Source: Lineus longissimus
Taxonomy: Eukaryota > Nemertea > Pilidiophora > Heteronemertea > Lineidae
Length of the DNA stretch: 60,000 nucleotides
Direction: 5' to 3'
NCBI RefSeq assembly: GCF_910592395.1
Contig: NC_088309.1
Span: 20,402,599-20,462,598, forward strand
Part shown: in pieces, positions 1-12,600 of the stretch
How positions within the stretch are numbered: position 1 is the stretch's first letter
How the letters are laid out: each line of letters opens with the position of its first letter
Position numbers and translations under genes: made by a program
The notes under the pieces: model-generated
Told to the model about the DNA's origin: nothing
The model's database searches: none
Seen by the model: only the letters and a program-made list of their open reading frames with translations

Positions 1-500
1 CAACTAGACACACGAGTCACCATGGTGGAGACACTGTCTCAACTAGACACACGAGTCACCACGGTGGAGACACTGTCACAACTAGAGACACCAGTCACCA
101 CGGTGGAGACACTGTCACAACTAGAGACACCAGTCACCACGGTGGAGACACTGTCACAACTAGAGACACCAGTCATCACGGTGGAGACACTGTCACAACT
201 AGACACCAGCCACAAGAGTGGATGAACTGTCACAACCAGACACACCAGTCACCATGGTGGAGACACTGTCACAACTAGAGACACCAGTCACCTCATTGGA
301 GACACTATAACAACTAGACACACTGTCACAACCAGGCAAGCACCAGTCACCACAGTGGAGACTGTCACAATGAGACACAACAGTCACGATTGAAACTCTG
401 TCACACATCATTATGTTGAGACAAACCACCATAGTGGAAGTCTCACAACCACCGATGCCAGCATTCGTCTTGGACACATTGCCAGCATGACAGCCAGGCA
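1..500. repeat. 39-bp minisatellite, truncated by window start
   Basis: The GGTGGAGACACTGTC block recurs at 24, 63, 102, 141 and 180, exactly 39 bp apart. Diverged copies follow near 218, 256, 295 and 354, and the pattern fades by about 500. Because 39 is a multiple of three, reading frames stay open on both strands through the array. The + frame gives a 13-residue repeat (VETLSQLETPVTT) and a - frame gives GVSSCDSVSTVVT. No splice signals or non-repetitive coding sequence adjoin it, so I treat it as non-coding. The array continues beyond the left edge. Confidence 0.9.
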
Positions 501-1338
501 CACTACACAGGATGTAGCAAAAAAAGTGACTTGCAGCTCGAGGGGGCTCGCAATATGAACATCTGACTAATGATATTGTCTTATTCTGATAATTGGTGGT
601 TTGCCATCACCATTAGTTAATTGTTGGCATGAAGGGTTGACATAGAAAATAGCAATTATGTCAACTGTAATTGTTTCACCCCACACCTTTCTAGTCTATC
701 ATTGGGGACTGTAATGAACAGTCAACCAACTTTAGCTATAGAAAGCATATTTTATATATATATACTGATCTATTTCCATTAAGAAAAAAAGTGGATCATA
801 ATATTTATTTAGCCATTTTACCAGCAAACCAAATCAATATGATGTATAATGGATAAAGAGTATGTAGTGCACTATATATTGACATCTCTCGTGCCTGGTT
901 GTGATTTATGGACCAATCTTGGGGTTCTTGCGGAGACGACATTTTGAGAAGAATGGTTGGTTGGATCAGGGGACATGGGATCTGATGCACCTTTAGATCA
1001 TTTAAGTCACCTTTGTGTTAATATATTGACATCCACTTGTGGATAAAGTATAAATATTTGTTTTTATAGGCAATTTTGGTCCATTATGCAAATAGAATGC
1101 ATTGAAAAATTCAGATTTGCATTTGTATATAATCAGTTTGGCATGCTCATTATGTGAGTCATTAATCTGGCTGAAAATCTAGGCATCTAGGGGGACTGGA
1201 AAAGCTAAAAAAAATACGAGCTGTCCTCTGCTGAGCTGAAATGTGTCAGGCGAGTGAAAAAGTTATAAAATGGCTATCAAGAGAGCAGTCAATAGAGCAA
1301 GTGCGAAAGGATTCATTTATCTGGTGCAGAATATAGCC
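501..1338. other. No gene seen
   Basis: AT-rich non-coding sequence. I see no exon with splice sites, no RNA gene and no clear repeat. Confidence 0.5.
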
Positions 1339-1741
1339 GCACTTACACCACCTGAAAATGGACCACCAATCTTGGTTCGGGAACCAATGCCGCACCATCG
1401 AAAATCCACCAAGCGCTTACACCAGCGCTGTAGCTAGTTATAAAATCCGGCTACAGATGGCGCGCAAACAATAAGCAGAACGCAGAAAGCCTAGGCAGAA
1501 AGCGCCATTTCGAAAGCGCCGCCTGGAGCCGAACCATCTAACTAGCTAATTGCCGATCCATTTGCGCTTACACCACGACAAAGCCGAGCTTTTAACAAGC
1601 CGGGCGAATTTGGACCATCAAGCTTGGTGGGACAAATTCGCTCGGCAATTTGTATCGGCAATGGATTGCCGAACCAATTTGTCGCGGCAATGTGGTGGTG
1701 TAAGTGCAATTGGTCCACCAATATTTCGTGGTGTAAGCGCA
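1339..1741. mobile_element. Cluster of MITE-like inverted-repeat elements
   Basis: This block is more GC-rich than its surroundings and is full of the motif GCRCTTACACCA and its complement. A perfect 16-bp inverted repeat, TGCGCTTACACCACGA at 1563-1578 and its complement at 1726-1741, bounds a 179-bp element. A further perfect pair, GCACTTACACCACC at 1339-1352 and its complement at 1694-1707, overlaps it, and one more forward copy lies near 1414. Inside, an imperfect palindrome is centred on AAGCTT at 1620-1625. The arrangement looks like nested or foldback non-autonomous DNA transposons. I see no coding capacity and no convincing target-site duplication. Confidence 0.6.
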
Positions 1742-3582
1742 GCTTATGTATTTTCAGATGTTATAGAAAAATCAGCTGCAATAATTTGTCCTTCCTCTAT
1801 AGCAACAAGACGGGGCTGGTCTACTCTACAGTGTCCGGAGTGTGACTCTTGCCAGGCATTGTCATCAGATGTTGTCATCCTATTTCTTCTGGCAAGATTT
1901 CAAAGCTATTTTTACATGTTTTCTTGCAATCATTGTTAGAAATAATCATTGATCTTGTTCCACTGGTGTTCCTTTGTAAGAGGATATGCTCCTCTGAACT
2001 GCAAAATCGCATCTAAAGTCTGTCAGATTATAAGCTATGGTCATGACGGAAGCCACAGCAAGAGCAATGCATCTGTGAAACATGAAACGTGCTAACCCCA
2101 AGAAGAACATCAGACCCAGCTTGAAGATAATCGCTCACTCTTGAGCAATTGCAGCTTCTTGAATTCTCAGAATCTGACTCATTTTCGTTGCCATGGTAAT
2201 GTGAAGGATGGTATAAGCGTATTGTCGTTGCCCCACAAACCCTTTCATTGACCATGTATGATAGATATAATTCATTAGTTTTTAGTTAGCTGAAGGGAAA
2301 ATGCCTACCTGAATGCCAGCAAAAGCTCACATATGTTTGAGTCTACTCTAGTTTGGATCAATGCCGAGGTCACTTCAAATAAGTGGGATATGGCCGTATT
2401 CATTGACCCAACATAAAAATGCCCAAATGCATTGGCGACTGTCAAAAATGGCCACCACCTAATCATAATGTTGTTAACTTATTGTATGCTTTACCTTCTC
2501 TTTTATACAATGCAGCTTCACAAGGTAACATTTTGAGATAACTGCCTTTGCTATGAGTAATTAGTTCTTTTTGTTTCAGCAATGTGTTTATTAAAAGCTT
2601 TTTTATTGCACTTGCAGCATCAGAGCTTTTTGTGTAGTCCTTGAAACAGCTTCTTCATTTTGATCTGTGATTTTTGTGCAGACTTTTCATTTAAAATGTC
2701 TTCTTTTGTTAAGTAATGCTCACCATAACTAATATATGTTTAGTTTTATTGCTTTGTGTGTTTACATACTGACACAATTTTGAAACTGGTTGAAGCTATT
2801 GAAGAATACACCTTTAAATGCACCTTTGTATTTGAAGCTTCATCTAGTGACTGCATGCACCTCACTGCCAGTAAAAGCTCACTGCAGAAAAGTTAACTTA
2901 CCTCAGCAACTTGACAATTATCACTGTCACATTTAATTCACCATTTATAGCATTGTCACGCAACATCTGTTCCAAATACTTTATATTCATATCACGAGAT
3001 CTGTCCTCGAACATGAATTTATGAATAAGGGTTTTTACAGTTGTTTGCTGAGCAGAGTTTGTGTCTATCAGCCAGTGTTGAGCCTATGGATTACTAGCTG
3101 TCTTCCCGAATGAGGCCACTGGGTAGAATGCATTACTTTACTATCCTGACCCCGGAGAATAATGGCTACAGACGGATGCTTATTTCAGGCGAGGGGATCA
3201 ATGTAAGTTCACCTGTGCTTTTCAGTGGCAATTTAGGGTGTTATTATTGGGCTAACTCAAAAAATTACCCTGAAATATGCTAATGCGTCATGACAGTTGC
3301 CATCGTAAAATTCTCGAGTCAATCACAGTTGCGTTCGTTTGTTTGGATGACTTCAGTTTTCAAAGGATGATTAGATTGGGCTCCCTGACTGATAATATGG
3401 GTTTGTTTGTCTAGTATCTGGTCAAACAAAAGCAATCAACTAAGCCCTTTGCTTTGGTCAGTTGTTATGTATAAATGTACCATGTTTTCTAATTGTACTT
3501 ATACCATAGCCATCAGTTCTACCCTGCTGATCAATGCAGGGTCCTCAGCCATTGCCCACGTCTAATCTTACTGCAACTTGCA
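1742..3582. other. No gene seen
   Basis: AT-rich sequence with only short chance reading frames. I looked for the missing first exon of the FERM gene and found none. Confidence 0.5.
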
Positions 3583-4015
3583 CTGAAGCCATGCATGCCA
3601 TAGCTGTACCCTATGCTCCATCCTCCTGGCCTGATGAGTCACTATCACTGAAGCCATACAGGCCATACATGTAGCTGTAACCTGGTCCACTCATGGTCCA
3701 CTCTTCCTGGCCTCATGAGCCACTCTCACTGAAGCCATACATGCCATAGCCAGTCACCCATGGTCAACTCTTCTTGGCTGATGAGCCACTGTCATTGAAG
3801 CCATACATGCCATAGCCAATCACCAATGGTCAACTCTTCTTGGCCTGATGAGCCACTCGAACTGAAGCCATAAATGCCAAAGCTGTAACCTATGGTATAC
3901 TCTTCTACGCCTGATTATAGTCACTACCATGCCATAGCCTGAGCCCTCAGGCCGGCCATTTCCTGGCCTGATGAGCCACTGTCACTGAAGCCATACATGC
4001 CACAGCCATCCATTG
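3583..4015. repeat. Degenerate ~66-bp minisatellite
   Basis: The motif CTGAAGCCATACATGCCATA, with variants, recurs near 3583, 3648, 3729, 3795, 3863 and 3984. Between copies there is usually a GGCCTGATGAGCCACT block. Spacings are 65, 81, 66, 68 and 121 bp, so there are about six diverged copies with one gap. Frames contain stops in most copies, so coding is unlikely. Confidence 0.8.
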
Positions 4016-6538
4016 ATCTTGATATAACATCCAACTGTCATGACTGTGCTCAGATATTTTATGTCCAACATGGCTTGACTAGATCCATAATATTTCCATA
4101 AGACTATCTGATAACAGCCCATAAATAACTTTGCCTTGGTTTTATGTGCAAAAATCTGCTGATTGATTTAGAATCTATTCCGAATCCAACAGCAGTTTTA
4201 TTTGCCTCATGTTGAGTGGATCAGTGTCGTCATACAGTATGAACTGTTTTTCCTGAGTCGCCATACATGGAGTAAAATGAATACAAGAATAGCATATAGC
4301 CCTTTAAAAAACAGCATGCTCTGATCTTGTCCACCTTCTGACAAGTCTCATTTCACGCCTTACATGCAGTCTCTGATTGCAACAATGAAGAAAGGCGTTT
4401 GTTGCCAGGAAACGTTTTAAGATATCAGATGATCAGTGTTTCCTTCGGCAGTAAGCACCCTGTTTCATGGAGCCAGATGTAAGCCTGAAGCAACATCTCA
4501 TGCCTTGTAGGCCTATTTGGGAACACGCCTATGTATTGTCCTCGACAAAATAGCCTGGGGAAGTTGATTTTAAAGAATAGATTATAATACGTCGCTGATG
4601 TAACAGCTTGCATCAAGCCATCTAGGCCTAACATGATATTGACTTTCCGACCTGATTACCAGGCATTTCGGTCAATGAATGAGGATTTATGAGATTTGAG
4701 TGGGTGGGGTAAAAACTAGTGAGATGATCATTGTCTTTTTTCTGCTGTTTTACAGTTATAAGTGCCAGAATCTGTAGCTGCGGGAGAATGGCAACACACC
4801 CACTCAAGCAATTAAGCTTATTGCTTCAGTGCGACATTTCATTCACCTATGAATTAGCCTTGTTATTATTTCCTCTTAAAAAAGTTTCCACTGGCAGGAA
4901 TATTGGCTTCATCATCCAGGTCTGCCTGCAGGACTGTGGATATCAGTAAGGTTCTATAGATAACTTTTGTTAATGGTGTAAATGGCTAAAATTCCCTTAA
5001 TATAACTTAGGCTGCCGTTTTTGTCATTGGAGCTCTGACAACTCTAGAACTAAGTTTTGATTACAATGTCAACAGAATCTATTCTAGCAAGAACTGTTTA
5101 TGATGATCTCAAAAACGGTGCACCATGTATTGAGGGATCATGTTCCTGCTAGCTGATTATGTAGTTTAGCGCAGCTGGAAGCTGGAGTAAGAATGGCAGT
5201 TGCCCATATTGGTTTAAAAAAGAAATGATGTTTTTGGAAGCATCATAGGACCGAGCATCATAGGACCACAAAGATAAAGGGGTTTTCAGTAACAGTATAT
5301 GTTGCATGGAACAGAAATAACATGTTTTGTATCATTCGACAACAAAGCTGCTGTGTTGACGTGGCGCTAAAGAGAGTGATTGAAGTTTGATCAGTGTCTG
5401 TAATAGTATGATATTTTCATGGCTTGTTTTATGTCTGGTCTGTTCAATTTGCAATCAATGGCAGTGATGGTTTAATGGTGTGTATCACATTCATGATAGG
5501 GGTAGTGTATTGAATGGGTTTAATGCTGCCTACTGTGACAGCTAGTGGCCCTGTAGCGAAGCATTCCATATTTGAGATAAGCATGCCATTGCTGGTGGGG
5601 GGGGGGGGGATTCAGCCATTAGTTAAATTTATTCTCCCTCATTGCCAAAAAGTCTGGGCCTATAGTCTCCCTTTAGGAGGTTCTGTTGTCTGTCGATATT
5701 TGATTTTCTCTATGTTTATTAGAAAAATGTGCCTTATTATCAACAATATGAGTGTCTATTTTCGGTTTCTCATTCATTGTAGTTGAAAAGTGGTATTGAT
5801 CAGTAATTGTTTTTAAAGGTCTCAGACAGTTTAGTAATTATGTTGATTTCATTTCAACTTTATTTTGCATAAACTTGTGTACACATTTTATATGTTTAAT
5901 GTTCACTTTAGAGCAGAGTTTTGTACTTCAGTTTTACTTTCAGCAACGGAACTACTCATAAAATTTAAAATTTAAGTTAAAGCATGTTTTGGTTGATTTC
6001 ATATGATTTTCAAATTGGCTTATGCTTTATTTGGTAATATCAAGTAAGGATATCCAACCTTAAATTCTAATTCCAACCACACAAAATAGAAAATAGAAAA
6101 AATGCCTCTATGATAGGTCGATCAGGTATCTATAACTGCACTGGGAGATAAATTCTGGACTGGCAACTTGAATGTACTATCAGAACAAACAGATTCATTT
6201 ATTATGCTCAAAACATTTTGATTGATTTATTGCATGGGAACTCAGACAGATTGTTTTCTTGTTTAAGTATTGTTTTGTGTCAAGTTAAAACAAAATCATG
6301 AATAATTAAGTAAGTAGTTCTAATGTGTTGCTACTCTACTGCGATGGTGACATTTTGTGGGGAGTACCTCTCAGCTTGGTGAGGATACTCAATAATAGCA
6401 GTCAAATGTGGTATGCTCTTTTTCAAAATATTTTATCAACTAATCACAGAAATATCAAATCCGCATCCCATCTCATAAAAATATGATATATAGGGCATGA
6501 CATTTTTTAAGGTAGTTTTCCTTGCTTTGTATTTTCAG
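4016..6538. other. Non-coding DNA upstream of first visible FERM-gene exon
   Basis: Probably intron of the FERM gene, because the exon at 6539 starts inside the FERM domain. A run of 13 G lies at 5597-5609. No exon that could encode the expected N-terminus was found. Confidence 0.5.
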
Positions 6539-6643
6539 AAAGAGACAAAAGGGCAGTGGCTCTTGGACTATATCTGCAAGGAGCTAAATCTGGTAGAAAA
6601 GGACTACTTCGGCCTCAGATATATTGACGCGGACAAACAAAGG
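6539..6643 (+). CDS. FRMD3/FRMD5: FERM gene, visible exon 1
   Basis: Encodes residues 1-35 of the partial protein, starting [13 protein letters not shown] and ending in DKQR. This is the F1 lobe of FERM. The acceptor is TTTTCAG and the donor GTAGGT; the exon is 105 nt in phase 0. In the family it is preceded by an exon encoding the N-terminus, which is not in view. Confidence 0.93.
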
Positions 6644-9600
6644 GTAGGTCCACTATTTTAATCTTGTGTTACCTTTAAAGGGGTACGCCATTCGTAATTA
6701 CTGGTGGTCCAGGAAAATAGAAATGCAGTTATACAAAATGCGGTAGTGCAGTTGTCATGCATACAACTTGGCAGAAACTTGGTACATAGTATTTACATAT
6801 CGGTCTACACAACCGCAATGTTAAAATCTAGACTCAGTATGTATTGACGCTATTTGAAATTTTCAAATTCAATGTCAAATTTCAAATCTTTAACGAACGG
6901 CGTAGGCCTTTAAAGGAGATTATAGAGAGAAGCTGGGAAGACAATTTGCTTGTCTTCACGTGACCAATCATTCAGCAATGATATAGCCTACAAGCAAGAA
7001 TCATTTTGATGTACTGTAAGGTAAGAAAGACCCCTATCAGCAACTTCATACTATACAAACTGCTCTTTGCTATCGAATGGAGGCGATCGATTCATACTGT
7101 AGTTAAAGCTCAGTGGGATTGCAAGTACAACTTGGTTGATTGCATTGATCGGCTGTTGAAGTTGTGGTGATGCTATCAGTGTTCCAGCAGATCAATATAT
7201 GCAATGACCTTGCACTTGCCATTTCTGAAACAAATCTCCAAAATTGATGAAAAAGCTGTCATAATAGATCTACGGTAAAGAAACTGCGTTTGCATGTGAT
7301 CACACACAATACCGGTACTTTCATAATTAGTGTAAATCTAGATATCGAATATCCCCATGGTCACTGAACCCCTGGAGATAATTATAATGGGGATAACTTG
7401 GTAACAAATCCCTATGTCGTCTACCAACTACATGTATTCCAAGGCTGCTTAATTGACCATGGTACAAATCACTATAGCCCAACTGCAAACTTCATGCAAA
7501 TGTATTCCCTGCCTCCGGATGCAGCATTTAATCAAATTATGTTAGTGTGGGAGGATCCAAGAGGGGGGGGACTGCCTTTATTTTTTCAGAAAAATGTTTG
7601 AAATTGACAATTAATTTTCGATTTTGAGTGTCAAGTGCCGCTTCTTTCTCTGAATCCTCGACCCGCGTCGGCCAGAGTATAACTGCGTGGTTTGCCTTCT
7701 TCAGTGTCATGTTGATTTCTTTAGGGATACATGTTTCCATTCATCATAATCTTATTCCAAAATCTGTCAAGCAGTTTCATGAAAAAGCTATTTTAGTCAA
7801 GTTCCTTAATCGACTCTGATTCAAATTGTGCTCAACTGCACTACAGTTAGGGATCCCAAACAGCAATATATCTAACTTGACATCCCTAAAAGGACAATTC
7901 CCCCTCTCAGAAGAAGGTATTTGTCTTAGACCTTAGAGCAACCAGCCTATAGACAAACAGATCCTGGAACCGTTCTGAAAATCTACCCAAACGTTTATAG
8001 CCTCACCATTCCCTTTGTTGGTGAACAAGACCATCAACTCTCCCTCCTCGTCTGACCAACCACATTTCAGTTATTTCACTTATAAAAATGCACATTGCTT
8101 CTTATGCAGAGTGGAGTCCTGCCTGACGCTATAGGCCCTTCCCAGACCGAATGGACCAGGGGCCACAGTGTAAGTACATGCATGAGAGGATGGTCACATA
8201 GAACCTTATGGTGTTGTCAAAAATCCATGCTTTCAAATCTAACTGAAGGTGGAGAATTTTATTGGATAGTTTTCTAAACTCTTGCTCTGCACCATGCTAG
8301 CTTTTGTGTAATGGGTTAATATAAATTTCCTTATGAAAATTGCACTGGCACTTCTAAATCCTTCTTTCCTATGCCGTAATATATTCGATCATTTCATTAT
8401 ATTTTCATGATGTCCTAAATTTTGCCCTACATCAATGCTTCTTAACAGTCTAAGCTGATGTCAATCACATTTGATGCTCCAAACCCACTTAATACAGCTC
8501 CCTGATCAAATCTGAATATTGAAGTATTAGATTATTGACAATGCTGTCAAGTACACTCATCTTGACACACAAAGCTGCAAGATCGCTGAGTCCTTTCAAT
8601 GCATCCTGGCAACGAGTATTGCATTGCAATAAGTAACCTTCAAATTGCAGTGCACCATTCTGTGCACTTCTTCTTTCTAGACTTTTGTCATTTGATTACC
8701 CCCCCCCCCCCCCCCCAGATATTTACAGGTATAGTAGATCAAATTGAATCTTACGAATGTAGGGCTTGGCATCAGCATCGTAGGATTTTACAAGGATGCT
8801 TCTCGCACTCTTCTGTTATTTTTACTAAGCATGCACGGATATAGGCAGTCATCTGATGTGACAGATTGCTGTTCAACATAACGCTACCCGACATCTTATC
8901 GATCTCCAGAAGTAATATTGACATCATGAGGTGTCAGAATGGCAAGGTGAAATCAATTGGGGTATTGGTTGGTGTCCTGTTGCTGTCATTAGATACCCAG
9001 GGACCCCAGGGAAGCTGGAGAATAGGTCCATGTCTGTGATATATTTCTTAGTTGTTCAGATGATCCATTGAAAGAGGTATTTGCTGTTGCTGAGGGGGAC
9101 TTTCGGCAGGAGCCAGGGGTCAAATTGGTCGTCTCCAAAGAAATAATGAAGACATCTTTCGATAACTTATGTAACTTAATCTGGGGTCACCAGCTGGCTG
9201 CTGCCTATAGCCTCCCTTTAAAAGCAGATTTCTGTTACCTCACCATGCTGTTTTCTTTGTGTGATGATATTGTACTGAGATTTTTCATACTCTGATGATA
9301 GCAAATTCCCATTCCCATAGTCTTTGTATTCTTTGGTGATCGGAAGCTTATGGATAGAAAGTGCCTTGCCCAGGGATATGAACAGGCTGTCTCTATTTGG
9401 TTTGGTAGATTAGATAACTCCCCTTTCCAATCTTGGGAACCTACCATCCTTTAGACACCTTGCAAAACAGTGATATTTATCACAAGGACCAGCAATAATT
9501 ATCAAAAAAAATCACCGGTAAAATCAGAAGTTGCTGGATTCAGTATTTATCACAGGTTGCAAAGATGACTGATTCTTGTTGCGAGCAGTCCTGCCATGAC

Positions 9601-12600
9601 CCCCTGCAAACAGGCATTTATTGCTGCTTGCAACAAATATTACAGGTCGCTGTGATGAATGGCTTAATTGTCTACTATAAGGTTTGAATTCCAATCCAAT
9701 CACCTTCAATTCAGTTTTAATTCAATTTCAAACAAAAAGGAAAACATTTTGAATAATGATACATGTTATAATTATGGAATGCAATGCTGATTGATTTTGA
9801 ACTAGATGACTATATTTCTCACTTTTGAATATTCTTAGTATTGTCTTGACGATCTATGTTATCTTTTAATTCTTCATGTTTTATATCATGTATATGTGGA
9901 GTACGTAAAGTAATCACCGAAGCTGGCAGTTCACATTGAACTAGGTAGGCCACCATATTCTCCAGTAAATTGGTGACAAGAATTTCTTGTGAATGTAAAT
10001 GAATGTCAGTTGATGGTCCTAATGAACACATTATGGTGGTTGGTATTATGCTAAAACAGTACACTGTATCCAAGGTGACAGACACCTTGAACAGGGTATT
10101 TTGCAAATGGCGGTTCCTATATCACCATATGTCATCTAGTCAAATGGCTTTATTTGGTTAGGCCACTGGTTCCAATAATGAGCTTAGCATATCTTACCCA
10201 GCACGCTTAACTCTTCAGAAGGGAGTGCCTCATAAATAGTAGTCGATGTATAAAGTAGGAACTTACATCCTCCCATAGTTTCTCACTCTGATTGATTAAA
10301 AGGAATGATACAAAGGCCTGCTGTGGGAGTATGGAGCTTAGAACAACAAAGCCTTTATATCATTCCTGTTTCTTTTGCCACTCATGCCTTAGCAGATTTG
10401 GAAGAAGGGATGCAAGTCATGTCACATTAGGCTTCTTTGGTAGGCCAGTACAAGCAATCTTTGGGCCGTTGATTATGATAGCATGCATCCATTTAAACTT
10501 GCTGATGATTTGTTTGCAGGAATGAGAAAAGTAAGCCGCAAGTGGATGATTAGAAGACATCAAATTACAGCCAAAGAATTGATTAGCAGCAAGCTAATTA
10601 CTGTGTTAATTTGCGAATCTTATCGATTTATGAGTCTCCAAATGATCCGCTAATAATCATCGATGTAATTCTTGTCACTATTGATACGCTTCATTGTTTG
10701 AATATCGTTTTGCGCAGAATATTTGTAACAATAAGGCTAATCCATTTTGGGGCATCTAACTATGGCTGGGTCCATCACTCACCAGTTTGGCCGGATGACA
10801 CAAAAGAGCTTCCAGTACAGCTTGCATGCAGTCTGGTCTACCATGAGTAGCTGTTTTATTGGAACGATCCATGAAATGCAGAAAAAAAAGTCTCTGGGCA
10901 ATAATTGACAGCGAAAGGCCAAGGGAGTCTTCATGGGCAAGAACTGATTCAAGCAGCTGATAATAATACTCTGAGTTCTGTAGTGTCCTGGTCGGTTGCT
11001 AAAGGATACTTTGAGGCAAGTCTTCTATACAACTGCCTTTCTCCTCATCTCTTAGAAATAAGCTCCTGGCGTCATGAATTCCTATTCTGTGGTGCTCTAG
11101 GAGATGAGGCAGACATTGGCTGATTGGATTTTGAAGCATTGCTGATGACCATTCCTGGCTTGGATTACTTGTCCGTGACTTGGTTATCAATTTCATTTAT
11201 TGGGAAGGTGCAATAATATGTTGGACGAACATTTCTTGAGAAATGTTCTGGTTCTGTGACATAAGAATATTGAGATTTTTTTTCCGGCCTTTTGCAAAGA
11301 CCTCTTATTCAAAATTATTGAGAAGTAATGTAACCGCATGCAGAGGCCGTGTTAAATGCTCAATAACTGCAGCCATTATAGTCACCCCCTCCCTATACTA
11401 AATGAAGCAGTCGATCACCCCGAACACTCTCACACTTGGGACCAACCAGCCTCCCTTTAGTGGCAGCTTGCTTTCCCAGGATGTGGACAACATTTAATTG
11501 CCATCGCAACATCAGTCCATACACCTGCTGATTCGTCAGATTGTTACGTTATCACATTCTGTAAATTATTCAATATTCATCAGTCATGACCATGAATTGT
11601 ATCTACCAGCTTCGTCGCCAGTACATCAATATTAGGTCTCACTTCCTGCTTATTCAAAGACATGCTTGTTTCATAAAACAAGGTGGTTAGATTATTCATA
11701 TGATGAAAATGTCATTACTTGCAGTGGACCGAATCTTGCCCAACTGCCATTGGATCAACATTTCATATAATTTAAAATCTTGGGCTGCCGACAATCATAT
11801 GTGTCTTCTTCTCTCTCTTCTTTGGCATATAAACGTATAAACATAAAAGGCATGGCGAGCCCCTACCGCGCTAGTGTTTGGCTGACTTGGATGAGATTGA
11901 TCTGCATGCCTCGCTTGTCACATTTGCCTTTCATTCTTTCACAAAGATGCTCTCCATCAGAGGCAAGCTGACGTCTGATTGACATTTCCGTGGGATCATG
12001 AAGTGCTGGCACTTCTTCTAGCACATTGACTATTGGTTTCCAATAGGAATTGTAACATCTGTCACACAGTTAGTGTTTTTGTTTACCCTGTGGTGCGAGG
12101 TGATTTTTAAAGGCAAAGTATTTCACCTTTGCGGGAGTGGCTGGATTTGTCTCTTATGCCACTATTTTGCCTGTTGGAATCCCTACTTCCCTCAGTAGAA
12201 TTTAGGAGCACTTAGCTGTCAAACGCCTATGAAATTGTTTGCCAAGTGGGGTCTATCAGATAGGTGCTGTAGCTTGGGGAACTCTCGTCAAATTACATGA
12301 TTGCCTTTCTAACCATTGGCATTGATGTCACTTAACGAGAAAGCAAGATTATTTTCTTCTGATTTTCCTGTTTCATTGGTTATTTCTGGAGGCGACTCTT
12401 TATCAACTCAGATACTCATACTGCCAGCAGTTCAAAGGGGTATAACTTTGCTGGGTGATATTTTCATTCATTTGACATTTTCAATACATAGATTCCTAAA
12501 AATTACTTCAACTTTTTAGTTTGCATTATAAAATCCTTTGTTGGTTGGTAACATTTTCTGTGTGATTTGCCTGATTTAGAACTTCTATAATGATGTTACT

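Noticed and set aside
1-500. CRISPR-like regular repeat
   Set aside because: There is no alternation of constant repeats with unique spacers. The whole 39-bp unit repeats, and the context is an animal genome.
3583-4015. Coding origin for the ~66-bp repeat
   Set aside because: Stops occur in most copies and the spacing changes frame between copies.
4731-4949. Possible first coding exon of the FERM gene
   Set aside because: The frame contains no sequence like the conserved FERM N-terminus and has no convincing donor in the right phase. The true first exon is probably outside the window.
8699-8716. C18 and the G13 run at 5597 as functional quadruplex or promoter elements
   Set aside because: They are simple homopolymers in non-coding DNA without other regulatory context, and length is uncertain in assemblies.
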